From: G963666945 sp963666945
GTDB taxonomy: Bacteria > Bacteroidota > Bacteroidia > Bacteroidales > Marinifilaceae
DNA length: 64,000 nt
Assembly (NCBI GenBank): GCA_963666945.2
Contig: CAXXRT010000055.1
Span: 62,001 to 126,000, forward strand
Reading direction: 5' to 3'
Shown: positions 48,316 through 57,462 of the stretch, piece after piece
How the letters are laid out: each line of letters starts with the position of its first letter
How positions within the stretch are numbered: position 1 is the stretch's first letter
Notes under the pieces: model-generated
What the model was told of the DNA's origin: nothing
The model's input: the letters and a program-made list of their open reading frames with translations, nothing else
Databases searched by the model: none
Program-made: the position numbers and the translations under genes

Positions 48316-49338
48316 ATGGTTAAAAGAATAATTGTAAAGACCCCTGGTTTTATTGGAGATACAATAATGATGACTCCGGCTTTGGAGTTGTTAAAGGAAG
48401 AGTTTACTGGGGTAAAGTTTACAATAGTGTGTAAAAGATCATGTGTAGATGTTTTTGACGGAAGGGAGGATATTGAGAAAATTATTATTGATGATATAAA
48501 AGAGGGAAATTTTGTAATTAGGACAATTCGGTTAATTAGGAAAATTAGGATGAATAAATACGAGATGGGTTTTATTTTCCACAATACATTATTGGATGCT
48601 TTGATTTTTAAATTATCCAGGATATCTAAATTGATTGGTTACAATAAAGAAGGAAGAGGATTTTTACTTGATTATTCAGAAAAACTAAATCGCTCCAGAC
48701 ATTATGTGAATAGTTATTGTCATCTTGTCAATGCTTTTTTAGGAAACAAATACAAAAAGCATTCTGAATTAAAATTGTTTCCCAAAGAAACGAAGTTGTT
48801 TAATTGTCTTGATGATTTTAGTTTTTCTGTTGGATTTGTATTGGGAGGAGAGAATAAAGGGAATAGAGCATATCCTGTAGAAAAAGGATTGGAACTAATG
48901 AAAATTCTTGGTAAGCACAAGGGGATTAATATTATTTTATTAGGAGATATAAACGATAGCGTAGTAAATGATAGATATGAAGACGTTTTATCAAAAACTA
49001 GTAGCTCGTGTCTGAATTTATCTGGAAAGACTACGGTTAAGGGCTTAATATCTTGTATAAATAAGCTGGATTTATTGGTGTGTATAGATACCTCTGTAAT
49101 GCATATTGCAGCAGCAGTTAAAACTCAGTTTATTGTGTTGCAGGGAAGTTCTACTAGTCCTTTTGATTGTGTAAGGCCTAAAGTTGATTTTGGAGTTTAT
49201 CTTAATAAATCTGGGAATTATATTGAAGATAGTGACTTGATAAGGCAGATTAATCCTTTTGATATAGTTTGTGAAATAGAAAGGATCATGAAAATTGCAG
49301 ATAATAAATGTGGTAGTATATTAAAGAAAGTAGTTTAG
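48316..49338 (+). CDS. Glycosyltransferase family 9 (heptosyltransferase-like)
   Basis: 340 residues. The GT9 start KTPGFIGDTIMMTPALELL corresponds to the usual GxGDxxxxTP pattern, FVLGGENKGNRAYPVEKGL near 176 is the donor-domain strand, and CIDTSVMHIAAAVKTQFIVL near 254 is the conserved nucleotide-sugar site. These enzymes add heptose or related sugars to the lipopolysaccharide core. It is followed after two bases by an O-antigen ligase-like gene, so the pair is one unit. Confidence 0.85.
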   Translation: MVKRIIVKTPGFIGDTIMMTPALELLKEEFTGVKFTIVCKRSCVDVFDGREDIEKIIIDDIKEGNFVIRTIRLIRKIRMNKYEMGFIFHNTLLDALIFKLSRISKLIGYNKEGRGFLLDYSEKLNRSRHYVNSYCHLVNAFLGNKYKKHSELKLFPKETKLFNCLDDFSFSVGFVLGGENKGNRAYPVEKGLELMKILGKHKGINIILLGDINDSVVNDRYEDVLSKTSSSCLNLSGKTTVKGLISCINKLDLLVCIDTSVMHIAAAVKTQFIVLQGSSTSPFDCVRPKVDFGVYLNKSGNYIEDSDLIRQINPFDIVCEIERIMKIADNKCGSILKKVV

Positions 49339-49340
49339 GT

Positions 49341-50618
49341 ATGAATAGTAAGTTGAATAAATTATTAATAACTTGTAATTTTGATATTATTGGAAATTAT
49401 TTATTGTTGATATATGCATTTTGTATTAGTCTTCCAGGGACCAATAATATTTTTAAGAAATACTCTTTGTTATCTGTATTCTTAATTAGTCTTGTGTTGA
49501 TTATTAAAAATAATACATGGAAAACTTTTAAAATTAATAGTAAAAATTTAATTCTGGTATTATTGCCAATATATTGTTTGTTAGCTTTTTTGTATTTTCC
49601 GGTGGAAGTTGATGAGAAAATGTTTTGGTGGGTAGAGCAGCGTAGATTATTTTTATTAATTGGTCCGAGTATACTTTTATTTGGAGGTGTTTTAAAAGTA
49701 AATTTGTCAGAAATGTTGAATGCATTAATTATAGGGGTAATGTTTTCAATTTGTTCGGTTTTATTTTTGATGTTTAATAAGAACGGACTATTTGGATTTG
49801 ATAACTTTTTTGAAAATTTTAACTGTATCAGGGCTAGATATTATAGTCATCATGTTCCTTTTAATATTTTATTGAATTTCTCGTCCAGTGGAATAATATT
49901 CATGTTATTTAAGTTTAATGACATAGGTGTGTTTAAGAAATGTTTATATGTAATTGCGTTAATAATAATATCTTGTTTGTTATTGAATACAGAAGGTCGT
50001 TCAGGATTATTAGGTTTTATAGTAATGGTTTCTTCTGTTACTTTCTTTTATATTTATAAATGGAAACGTATGTTTTCTATAATTTTATTTGTTGTTATTC
50101 TGATTTCTGGTTTTTTGGTTGTTAAAAATCATCCTAGATTCAGTAATATTGAAGAAAATAATATTAGTACTATTGAGAAAGTGGGTAGATTACCTCGTCT
50201 GTTTATATGGGGACAGTCTATATCTCTTATTAAAGAGCGCCCATTTTGGGGCTACGGAGTAGGAAATGCTCAGGTAGAGTTGAACAAGAGGTATGAAAAG
50301 TATAATTATACTACTGGAGTTAAGGAACAACATTATCATACTCATAATCAGGTGTTACAAACTTGGCTCGAGTTTGGTGCTTTGGGTCTTGTGTTGGTTT
50401 TGATTATTTTAATTTTCCCCTTGTATTTTTATTATTTTCATAATCGAAATGAACTTATATTATTTTGGTGGTTAATACTAATTATTGCCAATATGACAGA
50501 GCCACTGTTGAAAGAGAGCATGGGGATGTTTTCTTTTCTGTTGTTGCTTTATGTTATGTTCTGTGATTTTCATGAGTTAGAAATTCCTGAAGCGTCTAAA
50601 AATTTACCTGTGATTTAA
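49341..50618 (+). CDS. O-antigen ligase/polymerase-like membrane protein
   Basis: 425 residues with about ten to twelve hydrophobic segments. A large periplasmic loop near 280-345 contains RLFIWGQSISLIKERPFWGY and the HYHTHNQVLQTWLEFG motif that characterises the WaaL/Wzy group. It joins or polymerises surface glycan on the outer face of the inner membrane. WaaL and Wzy cannot be told apart by sequence alone. Confidence 0.8.
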   Translation: MNSKLNKLLITCNFDIIGNYLLLIYAFCISLPGTNNIFKKYSLLSVFLISLVLIIKNNTWKTFKINSKNLILVLLPIYCLLAFLYFPVEVDEKMFWWVEQRRLFLLIGPSILLFGGVLKVNLSEMLNALIIGVMFSICSVLFLMFNKNGLFGFDNFFENFNCIRARYYSHHVPFNILLNFSSSGIIFMLFKFNDIGVFKKCLYVIALIIISCLLLNTEGRSGLLGFIVMVSSVTFFYIYKWKRMFSIILFVVILISGFLVVKNHPRFSNIEENNISTIEKVGRLPRLFIWGQSISLIKERPFWGYGVGNAQVELNKRYEKYNYTTGVKEQHYHTHNQVLQTWLEFGALGLVLVLIILIFPLYFYYFHNRNELILFWWLILIIANMTEPLLKESMGMFSFLLLLYVMFCDFHELEIPEASKNLPVI

Positions 50619-50774
50619 TGTCATAAGTAATAATAAATATTTATGAATTAAATAATTGTATTAATTTTAATAACTAGTGTAAATATAAATATAGGAATGA
50701 TTGTTTTATCGGCGAACGGTAAATTTGTTCTACATTTTTTAGTATACGTTTATGCCTAACATACTTATTTTTTA

Positions 50775-50782
50775 TATTTTTG
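50775..50782 (+). promoter_or_regulatory. Putative -7 box of the ffh promoter
   Basis: TATTTTTG matches TAnnTTTG, 57 bases before the ffh ATG. The -33 element is not clear. Confidence 0.4.
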
Positions 50783-50839
50783 CAGTTCAATATAAGTAAT
50801 ATAGGAAAATAGTAGATAAGAATATAAACGGTATATAAG

Positions 50840-52177
50840 ATGTTTGAAAATTTATCGGAAAGGTTAGAGCGTTCGTTTAAGCTGTTGAAAGGACAGGGAA
50901 CAATAACTGAAATTAATATTGCAGAAACACTTAAGGATGTTAGGAGGGCTTTACTTGATGCCGACGTTAATTATAAGATTGCTAAAGATTTTACTGCTAA
51001 AGTTAAGGAAAAGGCCTTAGGACAAGATGTACTTTCATCTGTTAAGCCAGGTCAAATGATGGTAAAGCTTGTTCATGATGAACTTGCTGAATTAATGGGG
51101 GGAAGTAGTGTTGACGTGAATATTAAAGCAACTCCATCTGTTATACTTATAGCAGGACTTCAAGGTTCTGGTAAAACGACTTTCTCTGGTAAATTTGCAA
51201 ATCTATTAAAGACAAAAAAAGGTAAGAAGCCATTGCTTGTTGCTGGTGACGTTTATCGTCCTGCAGCCATTGATCAGTTGAAAGTTTTAGGAGAGCAGAT
51301 AGGTGTAGATGTTTACACTGAGGAAGGTAATATGGATCCTGTAAATATTGCCAAATCTGCAATAAAATATGCAAAATCTCAAGGTAATGACGTTATTATT
51401 GTCGATACTGCTGGTCGTTTAGCTATCGATGAACAGATGATGGATGAGATCGCTGCTGTCAAGAAGGCTATAGAACCACAAGAAATATTGTTTGTTGTCG
51501 ATTCTATGACTGGTCAGGATGCCGTTAATACTGCTAAAGAATTTAATGATAGACTTGACTTTGATGGTGTTGTATTGACAAAACTTGATGGTGATACTAG
51601 AGGTGGTGCTGCTCTTTCTATACGTTCTATTGTTAACAAGCCTATTAAGTTTGTGGGTACAGGGGAAAAAATGGAAGCACTTGATGTGTTCCATCCTGAA
51701 CGTATGGCTGACAGGATTCTTGGAATGGGGGATATTGTTTCTTTGGTTGAAAAAGCTCAGGAACAATTCGATGAAGAAGAGGCTAAAAAATTACAGAAAA
51801 AGATTGCCAAGAATCAATTTAATTTTGATGATTTCCTTTCTCAGATTAAGCAGATAAAAAAGATGGGTAACATTAAAGATCTTGCATCTATGATACCTGG
51901 TGTTGGTAAGGCATTGAAAAATGTTGATATCGATGATGATGCCTTTAAAGGTATTGAAGCAATAATATATTCTATGACTCCTCTTGAAAGAGCTGAGCCA
52001 GCTGTTATTAATGGTTCGAGAAGAAGAAGAATAGCCAAAGGTAGTGGAACAACGGTTGCTGAGGTAAATAGATTGCTTAAACAATTCGACGAAACACGAA
52101 AAATGATGAGGATGATGACTGGTGGAGGTAAGATGGCTAAGATGATGGGTGGAATGAAAAAGAAGAAAAGAAGATAG
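50840..52177 (+). CDS. ffh: Signal recognition particle protein Ffh
   Basis: 445 residues. N domain from [21 protein letters not shown] domain with Walker [17 protein letters not shown] near 105, [13 protein letters not shown] near 190, and [13 protein letters not shown] near 247, then a Met-rich M domain from about 300 ending in a basic GGMKKKKRR. It binds signal sequences on the ribosome with the SRP RNA. The SRP RNA gene is not seen here. Confidence 0.98.
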   Translation: MFENLSERLERSFKLLKGQGTITEINIAETLKDVRRALLDADVNYKIAKDFTAKVKEKALGQDVLSSVKPGQMMVKLVHDELAELMGGSSVDVNIKATPSVILIAGLQGSGKTTFSGKFANLLKTKKGKKPLLVAGDVYRPAAIDQLKVLGEQIGVDVYTEEGNMDPVNIAKSAIKYAKSQGNDVIIVDTAGRLAIDEQMMDEIAAVKKAIEPQEILFVVDSMTGQDAVNTAKEFNDRLDFDGVVLTKLDGDTRGGAALSIRSIVNKPIKFVGTGEKMEALDVFHPERMADRILGMGDIVSLVEKAQEQFDEEEAKKLQKKIAKNQFNFDDFLSQIKQIKKMGNIKDLASMIPGVGKALKNVDIDDDAFKGIEAIIYSMTPLERAEPAVINGSRRRRIAKGSGTTVAEVNRLLKQFDETRKMMRMMTGGGKMAKMMGGMKKKKRR

Positions 52178-52202
52178 TATAAAAATATAATATTAACAGA
52201 GT

Positions 52203-53078
52203 ATGGAGTTAATAGACGGAAAAAAGATATCAGTACAGGTAAAATCGGAGATTGCTGCTGAGGTTGAAAAGATAAAGAAGGAAGGTGGAAAGATTCCACA
52301 TTTGGCTGCTGTTATTGTTGGGCATGATCCTGCTAGTGAAACGTATGTTGCTAGTAAGGTAAAATCTTGTCATCAGGTTGGTTTTAAATCTACTGAGTTA
52401 AGATTTGAAGAGACTATATCTGAAGAAGAGTTATTAAAGGTAGTGGATGGCTTAAATAATGATGATGATATAGATGGATTTATAGTTCAGTTACCATTGC
52501 CATCTCATATTTCTGAAGATAAAGTTCTTTTAGCTATTGATCCTGATAAAGATGTTGATGGATTTCATCCTATGAGTGTTGGAAAGATGGTTACTGGTCT
52601 TCCTACTTTTTTACCGGCTACACCTGCAGGTATTGTAGAATTGATTAAAAGATATAAGATTGAGACCTCTGGCAAGCATTGTGTTGTTATTGGCAGAAGT
52701 AATATTGTTGGTACTCCTATGGCTGTGCTTATGTCTAGAAAAGCTGAATATGGTAACTGTACTGTTACTATGTGTCATTCAAGAACTAAAAATATTGGGG
52801 AGATCGCTCGTCAGGCTGATATCTTAATTGTTGCACTTGGTAAAATGCATTTTGTTACAGAAGATATGGTTAAAGAAGGTGCTGTGGTTATTGATGTGGG
52901 TATTCACAGAGTTAAATCTGATAAAACTAAATCAGGTTGGAAACTTGTGGGAGATGTAGATTTTGACAATGTAGCTCCTAAGTGTTCTTATATTACTCCT
53001 GTTCCAGGAGGTGTTGGTCCTATGACGATAGTATCTTTACTTCAAAATACATTGTTGGCAGCTGGAAGAAAATATTAA
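52203..53078 (+). CDS. folD: Methylenetetrahydrofolate dehydrogenase/cyclohydrolase
   Basis: 291 residues. Substrate-site residues lie in [16 protein letters not shown] near 43 (conserved YxxxK) and [14 protein letters not shown] near 99. The NADP loop is [14 protein letters not shown] near 166, and [12 protein letters not shown] is near 270. It interconverts methylene-, methenyl- and formyl-tetrahydrofolate, supplying purine and formyl-Met synthesis. It follows ffh by 25 bases. Confidence 0.97.
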   Translation: MELIDGKKISVQVKSEIAAEVEKIKKEGGKIPHLAAVIVGHDPASETYVASKVKSCHQVGFKSTELRFEETISEEELLKVVDGLNNDDDIDGFIVQLPLPSHISEDKVLLAIDPDKDVDGFHPMSVGKMVTGLPTFLPATPAGIVELIKRYKIETSGKHCVVIGRSNIVGTPMAVLMSRKAEYGNCTVTMCHSRTKNIGEIARQADILIVALGKMHFVTEDMVKEGAVVIDVGIHRVKSDKTKSGWKLVGDVDFDNVAPKCSYITPVPGGVGPMTIVSLLQNTLLAAGRKY

Positions 53079-53110
53079 GAATAAATTAATATATATTTGT
53101 CCAAATTACA

Positions 53111-53147
53111 AAAGCGGAAATAATTCTTAGAATTATTTCCGCTTTTT
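53111..53147. terminator. Terminator between folD and the acyl-CoA synthetase gene
   Basis: AAAGCGGAAATAATTCT and AGAATTATTTCCGCTTT form a perfect 17-bp stem with extra T after it. It lies between convergent genes. Confidence 0.92.
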
Positions 53148-53205
53148 AGTTAGAACATTATTTTGATCCTGTTGTTATCCTAAAACTATTTTGAAAAAAG
53201 AGAAT

Positions 53206-54852
53206 CTATGTATATAGGAATCTTTTTATTTTATGTGTAGCTGTTTTTTTGAATGGCTGTGGTTGTGCCACAACTAATTGAAGTTGTGAATATTTATTAA
53301 CATTCTTGTTTACGTATTCAGTAAGTTCTTTAACCAATTCGTCAACATTATTTTCTACATAATTAGAAACTTCGTCTTTAAAGTTATTATATTTTTTTTC
53401 TAGTTCTTCAATATCAAAATGTACTAAAGCTATGAGTTTCCCTTTTTGTTGAATGACAAGTGATTCAACAACATGTTTGAAGTTGTTGATCACTGCTTCT
53501 ATTTCTTCTGGATAAATATTTTCACCACTAGCCTCTACAATAACATTTTTAATTCTTCCCTTAACAGAAAGATAGTTGTTTTCATCAATAACACCTAAAT
53601 CTCCTGTTTTAAACCATCCATCAGCGGTTATTACTTCACTGGTTTGTTCAGGATCCTTGTAATATCCTTTCATAATATTATCACCCTTTGCCCAGACTTC
53701 TCCTTCTCCTGTTTTGGGATCAGGATTATGAATTTTCATTATAATTCCTTCAGGGGATGGCCCAATAGCTTGTAATTTTGTCTCAAAAGGTGCTGTGCCT
53801 GCAATAAGGGGGGATGTTTCTGTAAGACCATATCCTATTGCGTATGGAAATTTAGCCTCAATCAGAAATTGTTCAACAACACGATCTAATTTAGCCCCAC
53901 CAACACCAAAGAATTTTAGTTCACCTCCAAAAGTTTGAAATAATTTTTTACCTGCAATGTGGTTAAGTCTTTTTCTGATAATTGGAATATTATAAAGAAC
54001 TTTTGAGACTATATTTTTTTCGAAGGCAGGTTTAATTTTACTTTTATATATTTTTTCAATAATCAATGGAACTGATAACATTACAGTAGGTTTTACCCTT
54101 TTAAGGGCAGGTAGAAGTACCGAAGCTACCGGAGGTTTTCTTAAATAATAAATACATGCTCCTGAAAATAGTGGTAAGACTAATCCCAGGGTATTTTCAT
54201 ATGTATGAGATAGGGGTAATATTGAAAGAAATCTATCTTCATTATTGATAGGTTGTATCTTGCCACACATAAAAGTGTTGAAGCAAATATTTTTATGTGT
54301 TAACATCACTCCCTTTGATTTACCAGTAGTTCCGGAAGTATAAATTATTGCGGCTAAATCTTCCTCTTGTACATCATATTTTTTCCAAGACCTGTTGTTT
54401 TCATTAAAAACAACAGGAGAAGCAACATTATTACAAATGGAGAAATCCTCAATGTTAATTGTTATTTCAAGAGTATTATTGGAAAAATCTTTCAGTTTAT
54501 GGGAAAGATTTTTAGACACAAATATTGCCTTTGATTCCGAATGATTTAGTATGTGTTTTATTTCATTCGGGTGGAAATCCGGAAGTAATGGAACGGCAGT
54601 GGCTCCCATGAAAGTAATTGCAAAATAGGCAATCCCCCAATTAGGCATATTGGAACTTAATATTGCTACCTTATCTCCTGATTTTAAACCTGTTTTTTCT
54701 AAAAAGGCTATTAAGGCCTGGATCTTATTATTAACATCCTTATATTTCATCGGATCTTCTCCAACAAAACACAAGGCATTCGCTTCTTTGTTTTTATTTA
54801 ACGATTCTGCAAATAATGCAGGAAAAGTCAACCTTGCACAATATCCCATCAT
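53206..54852 (-). CDS. AMP-dependent acyl-CoA synthetase (long-chain type)
   Basis: 548 residues of the ANL superfamily. The P-loop is IIYTSGTTGKSKGVMLTHKN near 169, followed by ILPLSHTYENTLGLVLPL near 211, IGYGLTETSPLIAGT near 340, the KTGDLGVIDENNYLSVKGR hinge near 425 and a C-terminal catalytic Lys in PFKKTATHKIKRF. It activates a fatty acid to acyl-CoA via an acyl-AMP. It appears monocistronic. Confidence 0.9.
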   Translation of the reverse strand: MMGYCARLTFPALFAESLNKNKEANALCFVGEDPMKYKDVNNKIQALIAFLEKTGLKSGDKVAILSSNMPNWGIAYFAITFMGATAVPLLPDFHPNEIKHILNHSESKAIFVSKNLSHKLKDFSNNTLEITINIEDFSICNNVASPVVFNENNRSWKKYDVQEEDLAAIIYTSGTTGKSKGVMLTHKNICFNTFMCGKIQPINNEDRFLSILPLSHTYENTLGLVLPLFSGACIYYLRKPPVASVLLPALKRVKPTVMLSVPLIIEKIYKSKIKPAFEKNIVSKVLYNIPIIRKRLNHIAGKKLFQTFGGELKFFGVGGAKLDRVVEQFLIEAKFPYAIGYGLTETSPLIAGTAPFETKLQAIGPSPEGIIMKIHNPDPKTGEGEVWAKGDNIMKGYYKDPEQTSEVITADGWFKTGDLGVIDENNYLSVKGRIKNVIVEASGENIYPEEIEAVINNFKHVVESLVIQQKGKLIALVHFDIEELEKKYNNFKDEVSNYVENNVDELVKELTEYVNKNVNKYSQLQLVVAQPQPFKKTATHKIKRFLYT

Positions 54853-54981
54853 TTTATACTTTAACCTTACAAATCTATTTTAAATAGATAGTTTTAGCAA
54901 GTTTTGAGAGTTAAAAATAATAAAAATTTGTTATCAGAATATATTGAAAAAATTCAGTAATAACCAATATGCTCATACGTT

Positions 54982-55006
54982 AGACCCCTTATTATAAGGG
55001 TCTTTT
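54982..55006. repeat. Inverted repeat upstream of the acyl-CoA synthetase gene
   Basis: AGACCCCTTAT and ATAAGGGTCT pair with one bulged C, followed on the plus strand by TTTTA. It could be a second terminator or an operator. Confidence 0.4.
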
Positions 55007-55017
55007 ACTTATAAAAG

Positions 55018-55049
55018 AAAAAGTTCATCTTTAAATAGATGAACTTTTT
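55018..55049 (-). terminator. Terminator of the nrdD-nrdG-transporter operon
   Basis: AAAAAGTTCATCT and AGATGAACTTTTT form a perfect 13-bp stem. Leftward transcription gives a U-run at its end; it lies 24 bases after the transporter stop. Confidence 0.85.
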
Positions 55050-55072
55050 CAGTATTTATTTTAAATTTATTT

Positions 55073-56722
55073 TTATAACAAAAATACCAGTATTTGGGCT
55101 GTCATAATTCTTAGAACCATAACTAATGGATATACTGTAGCATATGCTGTCGATTGGGCTTGAGATTCAATCAATGAATTTGCAAAACCCAGAGCAGGGG
55201 GGTCTGTCATTGATCCTGATATTAATCCACAAATAGTAAGGTAATTATAGCCAATTATACGGCTAATTATTGCTACCGTGAAGATAGGGATAAATGTTAT
55301 AAGTGCTGCCCATGCCATATACATGTAGCCACCATTTATAAGTGATTCCCAGAATGTTGCTCCAGAACCAAGACCAACACAGGCAAGAAAAAGAGTTATA
55401 CCTATCTCTCTTAACATTAGGTTTGCTCCTGGAGTAATGTAAAAGTTCATTTTCCCAATACGTCCCTTGTGTCCAAGGTAAAGCGCAACTAATAAGGGGC
55501 CTCCTGCAAGACCTAATTTTACAGGGGCAGGTAATCCAGATATAAAGAAGGGAATACTTCCGACTATTACTCCCAGAAAGATACCTAAAAATATAGGCAC
55601 AATATTGGGATGTGATAATTCTTTAATAGAGTTACCCAGTTCTATTGCAATTTCTTCCAGGCATTCCGTTTCGCCTACAACTCTTACTGTATCTCCAAAT
55701 TCAATTGTTGTGTTTAACGATGGCATTATTTCCATACCATTTCTGAATATTCTTGTAATATTTGCAGGGTAGCGACGGTAAACACCTAATTGCTCAATAT
55801 TTTTTCCGGAAACAGAATTTTTTGTAATAACAACATCTTTCATTCCCAGCTTTCCTTCTACAGGTTTTCTTTCAAATACTTTTACAGAACCAATACCTAA
55901 TTCAAGTTCATTATAGTACATTCTTGAAGTAACCCCATAGACCTTATCTCCTTTCTCTAGTTGAGTATCTTCACGGGGAATAATAAAATCGTTGTTACGT
56001 TGTATTCTTGAAATAACAATCTTGTTATCAGTGTATTTCCTGAAGAAACTGATCTTTTTCCCCAAAAGGTTTTCATTATTTATTGTTATTTCTATAGATT
56101 CAAGACTTTGGTTTTCTGCTTCTTGTTTATTTTTAAAGTCTTCTGCTTCTTGTTTGACAGATATTTTGAATATAACTCTTACAAGTATCATGGTAAGAAT
56201 AATACCTATTATTCCGAATGGATAGGCAATAGCATAGCCAGTTCCACTTAGGGGAACCTGATCGGCCAGTCCTATATCTCTTAGGGCTTGTTGAGCAGCT
56301 CCTAGTCCAGGAGTGTTAGTAACGCCTCCGCATAGAATACCTGCAATCACAGATTTTGGGAAAGCTGTGATTGCACTTATCCCAAATGCAACACCTACTC
56401 CAAGTAAAACAATAAGACATGCTAGAATATTAAGCAACAGTCCTTGTTTTTTTATTGAAGCAAGAAATCTTGGACCCACTTCCATTCCTATGGAAAAGAC
56501 AAATAAAATTAGTCCAAATTCTTTTGCGAAATGAAGGATCTCGTGGTTAACATATCCACCATAATGACCTATTAATAGTCCCGTGAAAAGCACTCCTGCT
56601 ATACCAAGACCTATTCCTTTAATTTTTAGCTTACCAAGTAGTATTCCACTGAAGGCAGCTAAACACAGATAAACCAAGGCAGAGACAACGGTGCTTTGAT
56701 TTATACTCTCAAGTATACTCAT
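55073..56722 (-). CDS. AspT/YidE-family transporter with two TrkA-C domains
   Basis: 549 residues. Two membrane blocks (about 10-180 and 380-549) flank a cytoplasmic region containing two RCK/TrkA-C-like domains (DFIIPREDTQLEKGDKVYG and NTTIEFGDTVRVVGETECL). The halves show the conserved GxxxGxxxxGxxGAAQ-like GILCGGVTNTPGLGAAQQAL and GLISGSMTDPPALGFANSL motifs. Related AspT exchanges aspartate for alanine; the YidE/YbjL branch has no proven substrate. It starts 12 bases after the nrdG stop, so it is probably in the B12-riboswitch operon. Confidence 0.85.
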   Translation of the reverse strand: MSILESINQSTVVSALVYLCLAAFSGILLGKLKIKGIGLGIAGVLFTGLLIGHYGGYVNHEILHFAKEFGLILFVFSIGMEVGPRFLASIKKQGLLLNILACLIVLLGVGVAFGISAITAFPKSVIAGILCGGVTNTPGLGAAQQALRDIGLADQVPLSGTGYAIAYPFGIIGIILTMILVRVIFKISVKQEAEDFKNKQEAENQSLESIEITINNENLLGKKISFFRKYTDNKIVISRIQRNNDFIIPREDTQLEKGDKVYGVTSRMYYNELELGIGSVKVFERKPVEGKLGMKDVVITKNSVSGKNIEQLGVYRRYPANITRIFRNGMEIMPSLNTTIEFGDTVRVVGETECLEEIAIELGNSIKELSHPNIVPIFLGIFLGVIVGSIPFFISGLPAPVKLGLAGGPLLVALYLGHKGRIGKMNFYITPGANLMLREIGITLFLACVGLGSGATFWESLINGGYMYMAWAALITFIPIFTVAIISRIIGYNYLTICGLISGSMTDPPALGFANSLIESQAQSTAYATVYPLVMVLRIMTAQILVFLL

Positions 56723-56734
56723 GATTTTATTAAA

Positions 56735-57442
56735 TTATTGATAACTAATGTTAGTGTTTGGAAATAAAGTTTTTAATCTATTTATAAATTCTACAGTTTC
56801 ACTCTCCGAATAGCCTGAATATTTTGAAAAAATTTCATGTTTTACAAACTTATTACTGTATTGTTGTAATTTGTAGTTTGAAGAACAATATGAAGTCATT
56901 TCACAAATATCTTCGAAGTGATGAAGTTCCTTTATTAAGGTGCTTCTGAATTCGTAGTCAATATTGCCATATTTTAAGATTTTAATACTTTCATATATGT
57001 TTAAGATAATATCTTCAATATTGCTGTTTACCCCTGTTATAATATTTAGTTTTTCAGGTTTTAACGGGGCTTTTATATCCATGGCAACATAGTCAACAAG
57101 ATTTTTATCAATTAATTGTTTTAATGTACCTGGGAAACTCCCGTTGGTATCTAGCTTAACCTTGAAATCCCCTGATTTCAATTCGGCCACAAAAGTAATA
57201 AGATCTTTTTGTAAACAAGGCTCTCCGCCACTAATTACTACATTTTTTATTAAGTTTTTTCTTTTGTAAAGAAAATTTAAGATTTCCTGTTCGGGGATTA
57301 ATTTTATTAAGTTGTTGTTGTCTATTATTTTGTGATTATGACAATAGGGACAATTAAAGTTGCATCCGCTAGTAAAAATAACAGATGCAACATTACCGGG
57401 ATAATCACACAGACTTGTTTTTACTAAACCTGCGATTTTCAT
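56735..57442 (-). CDS. nrdG: Anaerobic ribonucleotide reductase activating protein
   Basis: 235 residues of a radical-SAM activase. The iron-sulfur motif is CNFNCPYCHN near 28, preceded by SLCDYPGNVASVIFTSG, with GGEPCLQKDLITF near 79 for AdoMet binding. It generates the glycyl radical on NrdD using AdoMet. It lies 20 bases after nrdD. Its length is longer than E. coli NrdG (154) and like the NrdG2 group. A pyruvate-formate-lyase activase is less likely because nrdD is adjacent. Confidence 0.92.
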   Translation of the reverse strand: MKIAGLVKTSLCDYPGNVASVIFTSGCNFNCPYCHNHKIIDNNNLIKLIPEQEILNFLYKRKNLIKNVVISGGEPCLQKDLITFVAELKSGDFKVKLDTNGSFPGTLKQLIDKNLVDYVAMDIKAPLKPEKLNIITGVNSNIEDIILNIYESIKILKYGNIDYEFRSTLIKELHHFEDICEMTSYCSSNYKLQQYSNKFVKHEIFSKYSGYSESETVEFINRLKTLFPNTNISYQ

Positions 57443-57462
57443 TATTTATTTAAAAAATTGTT

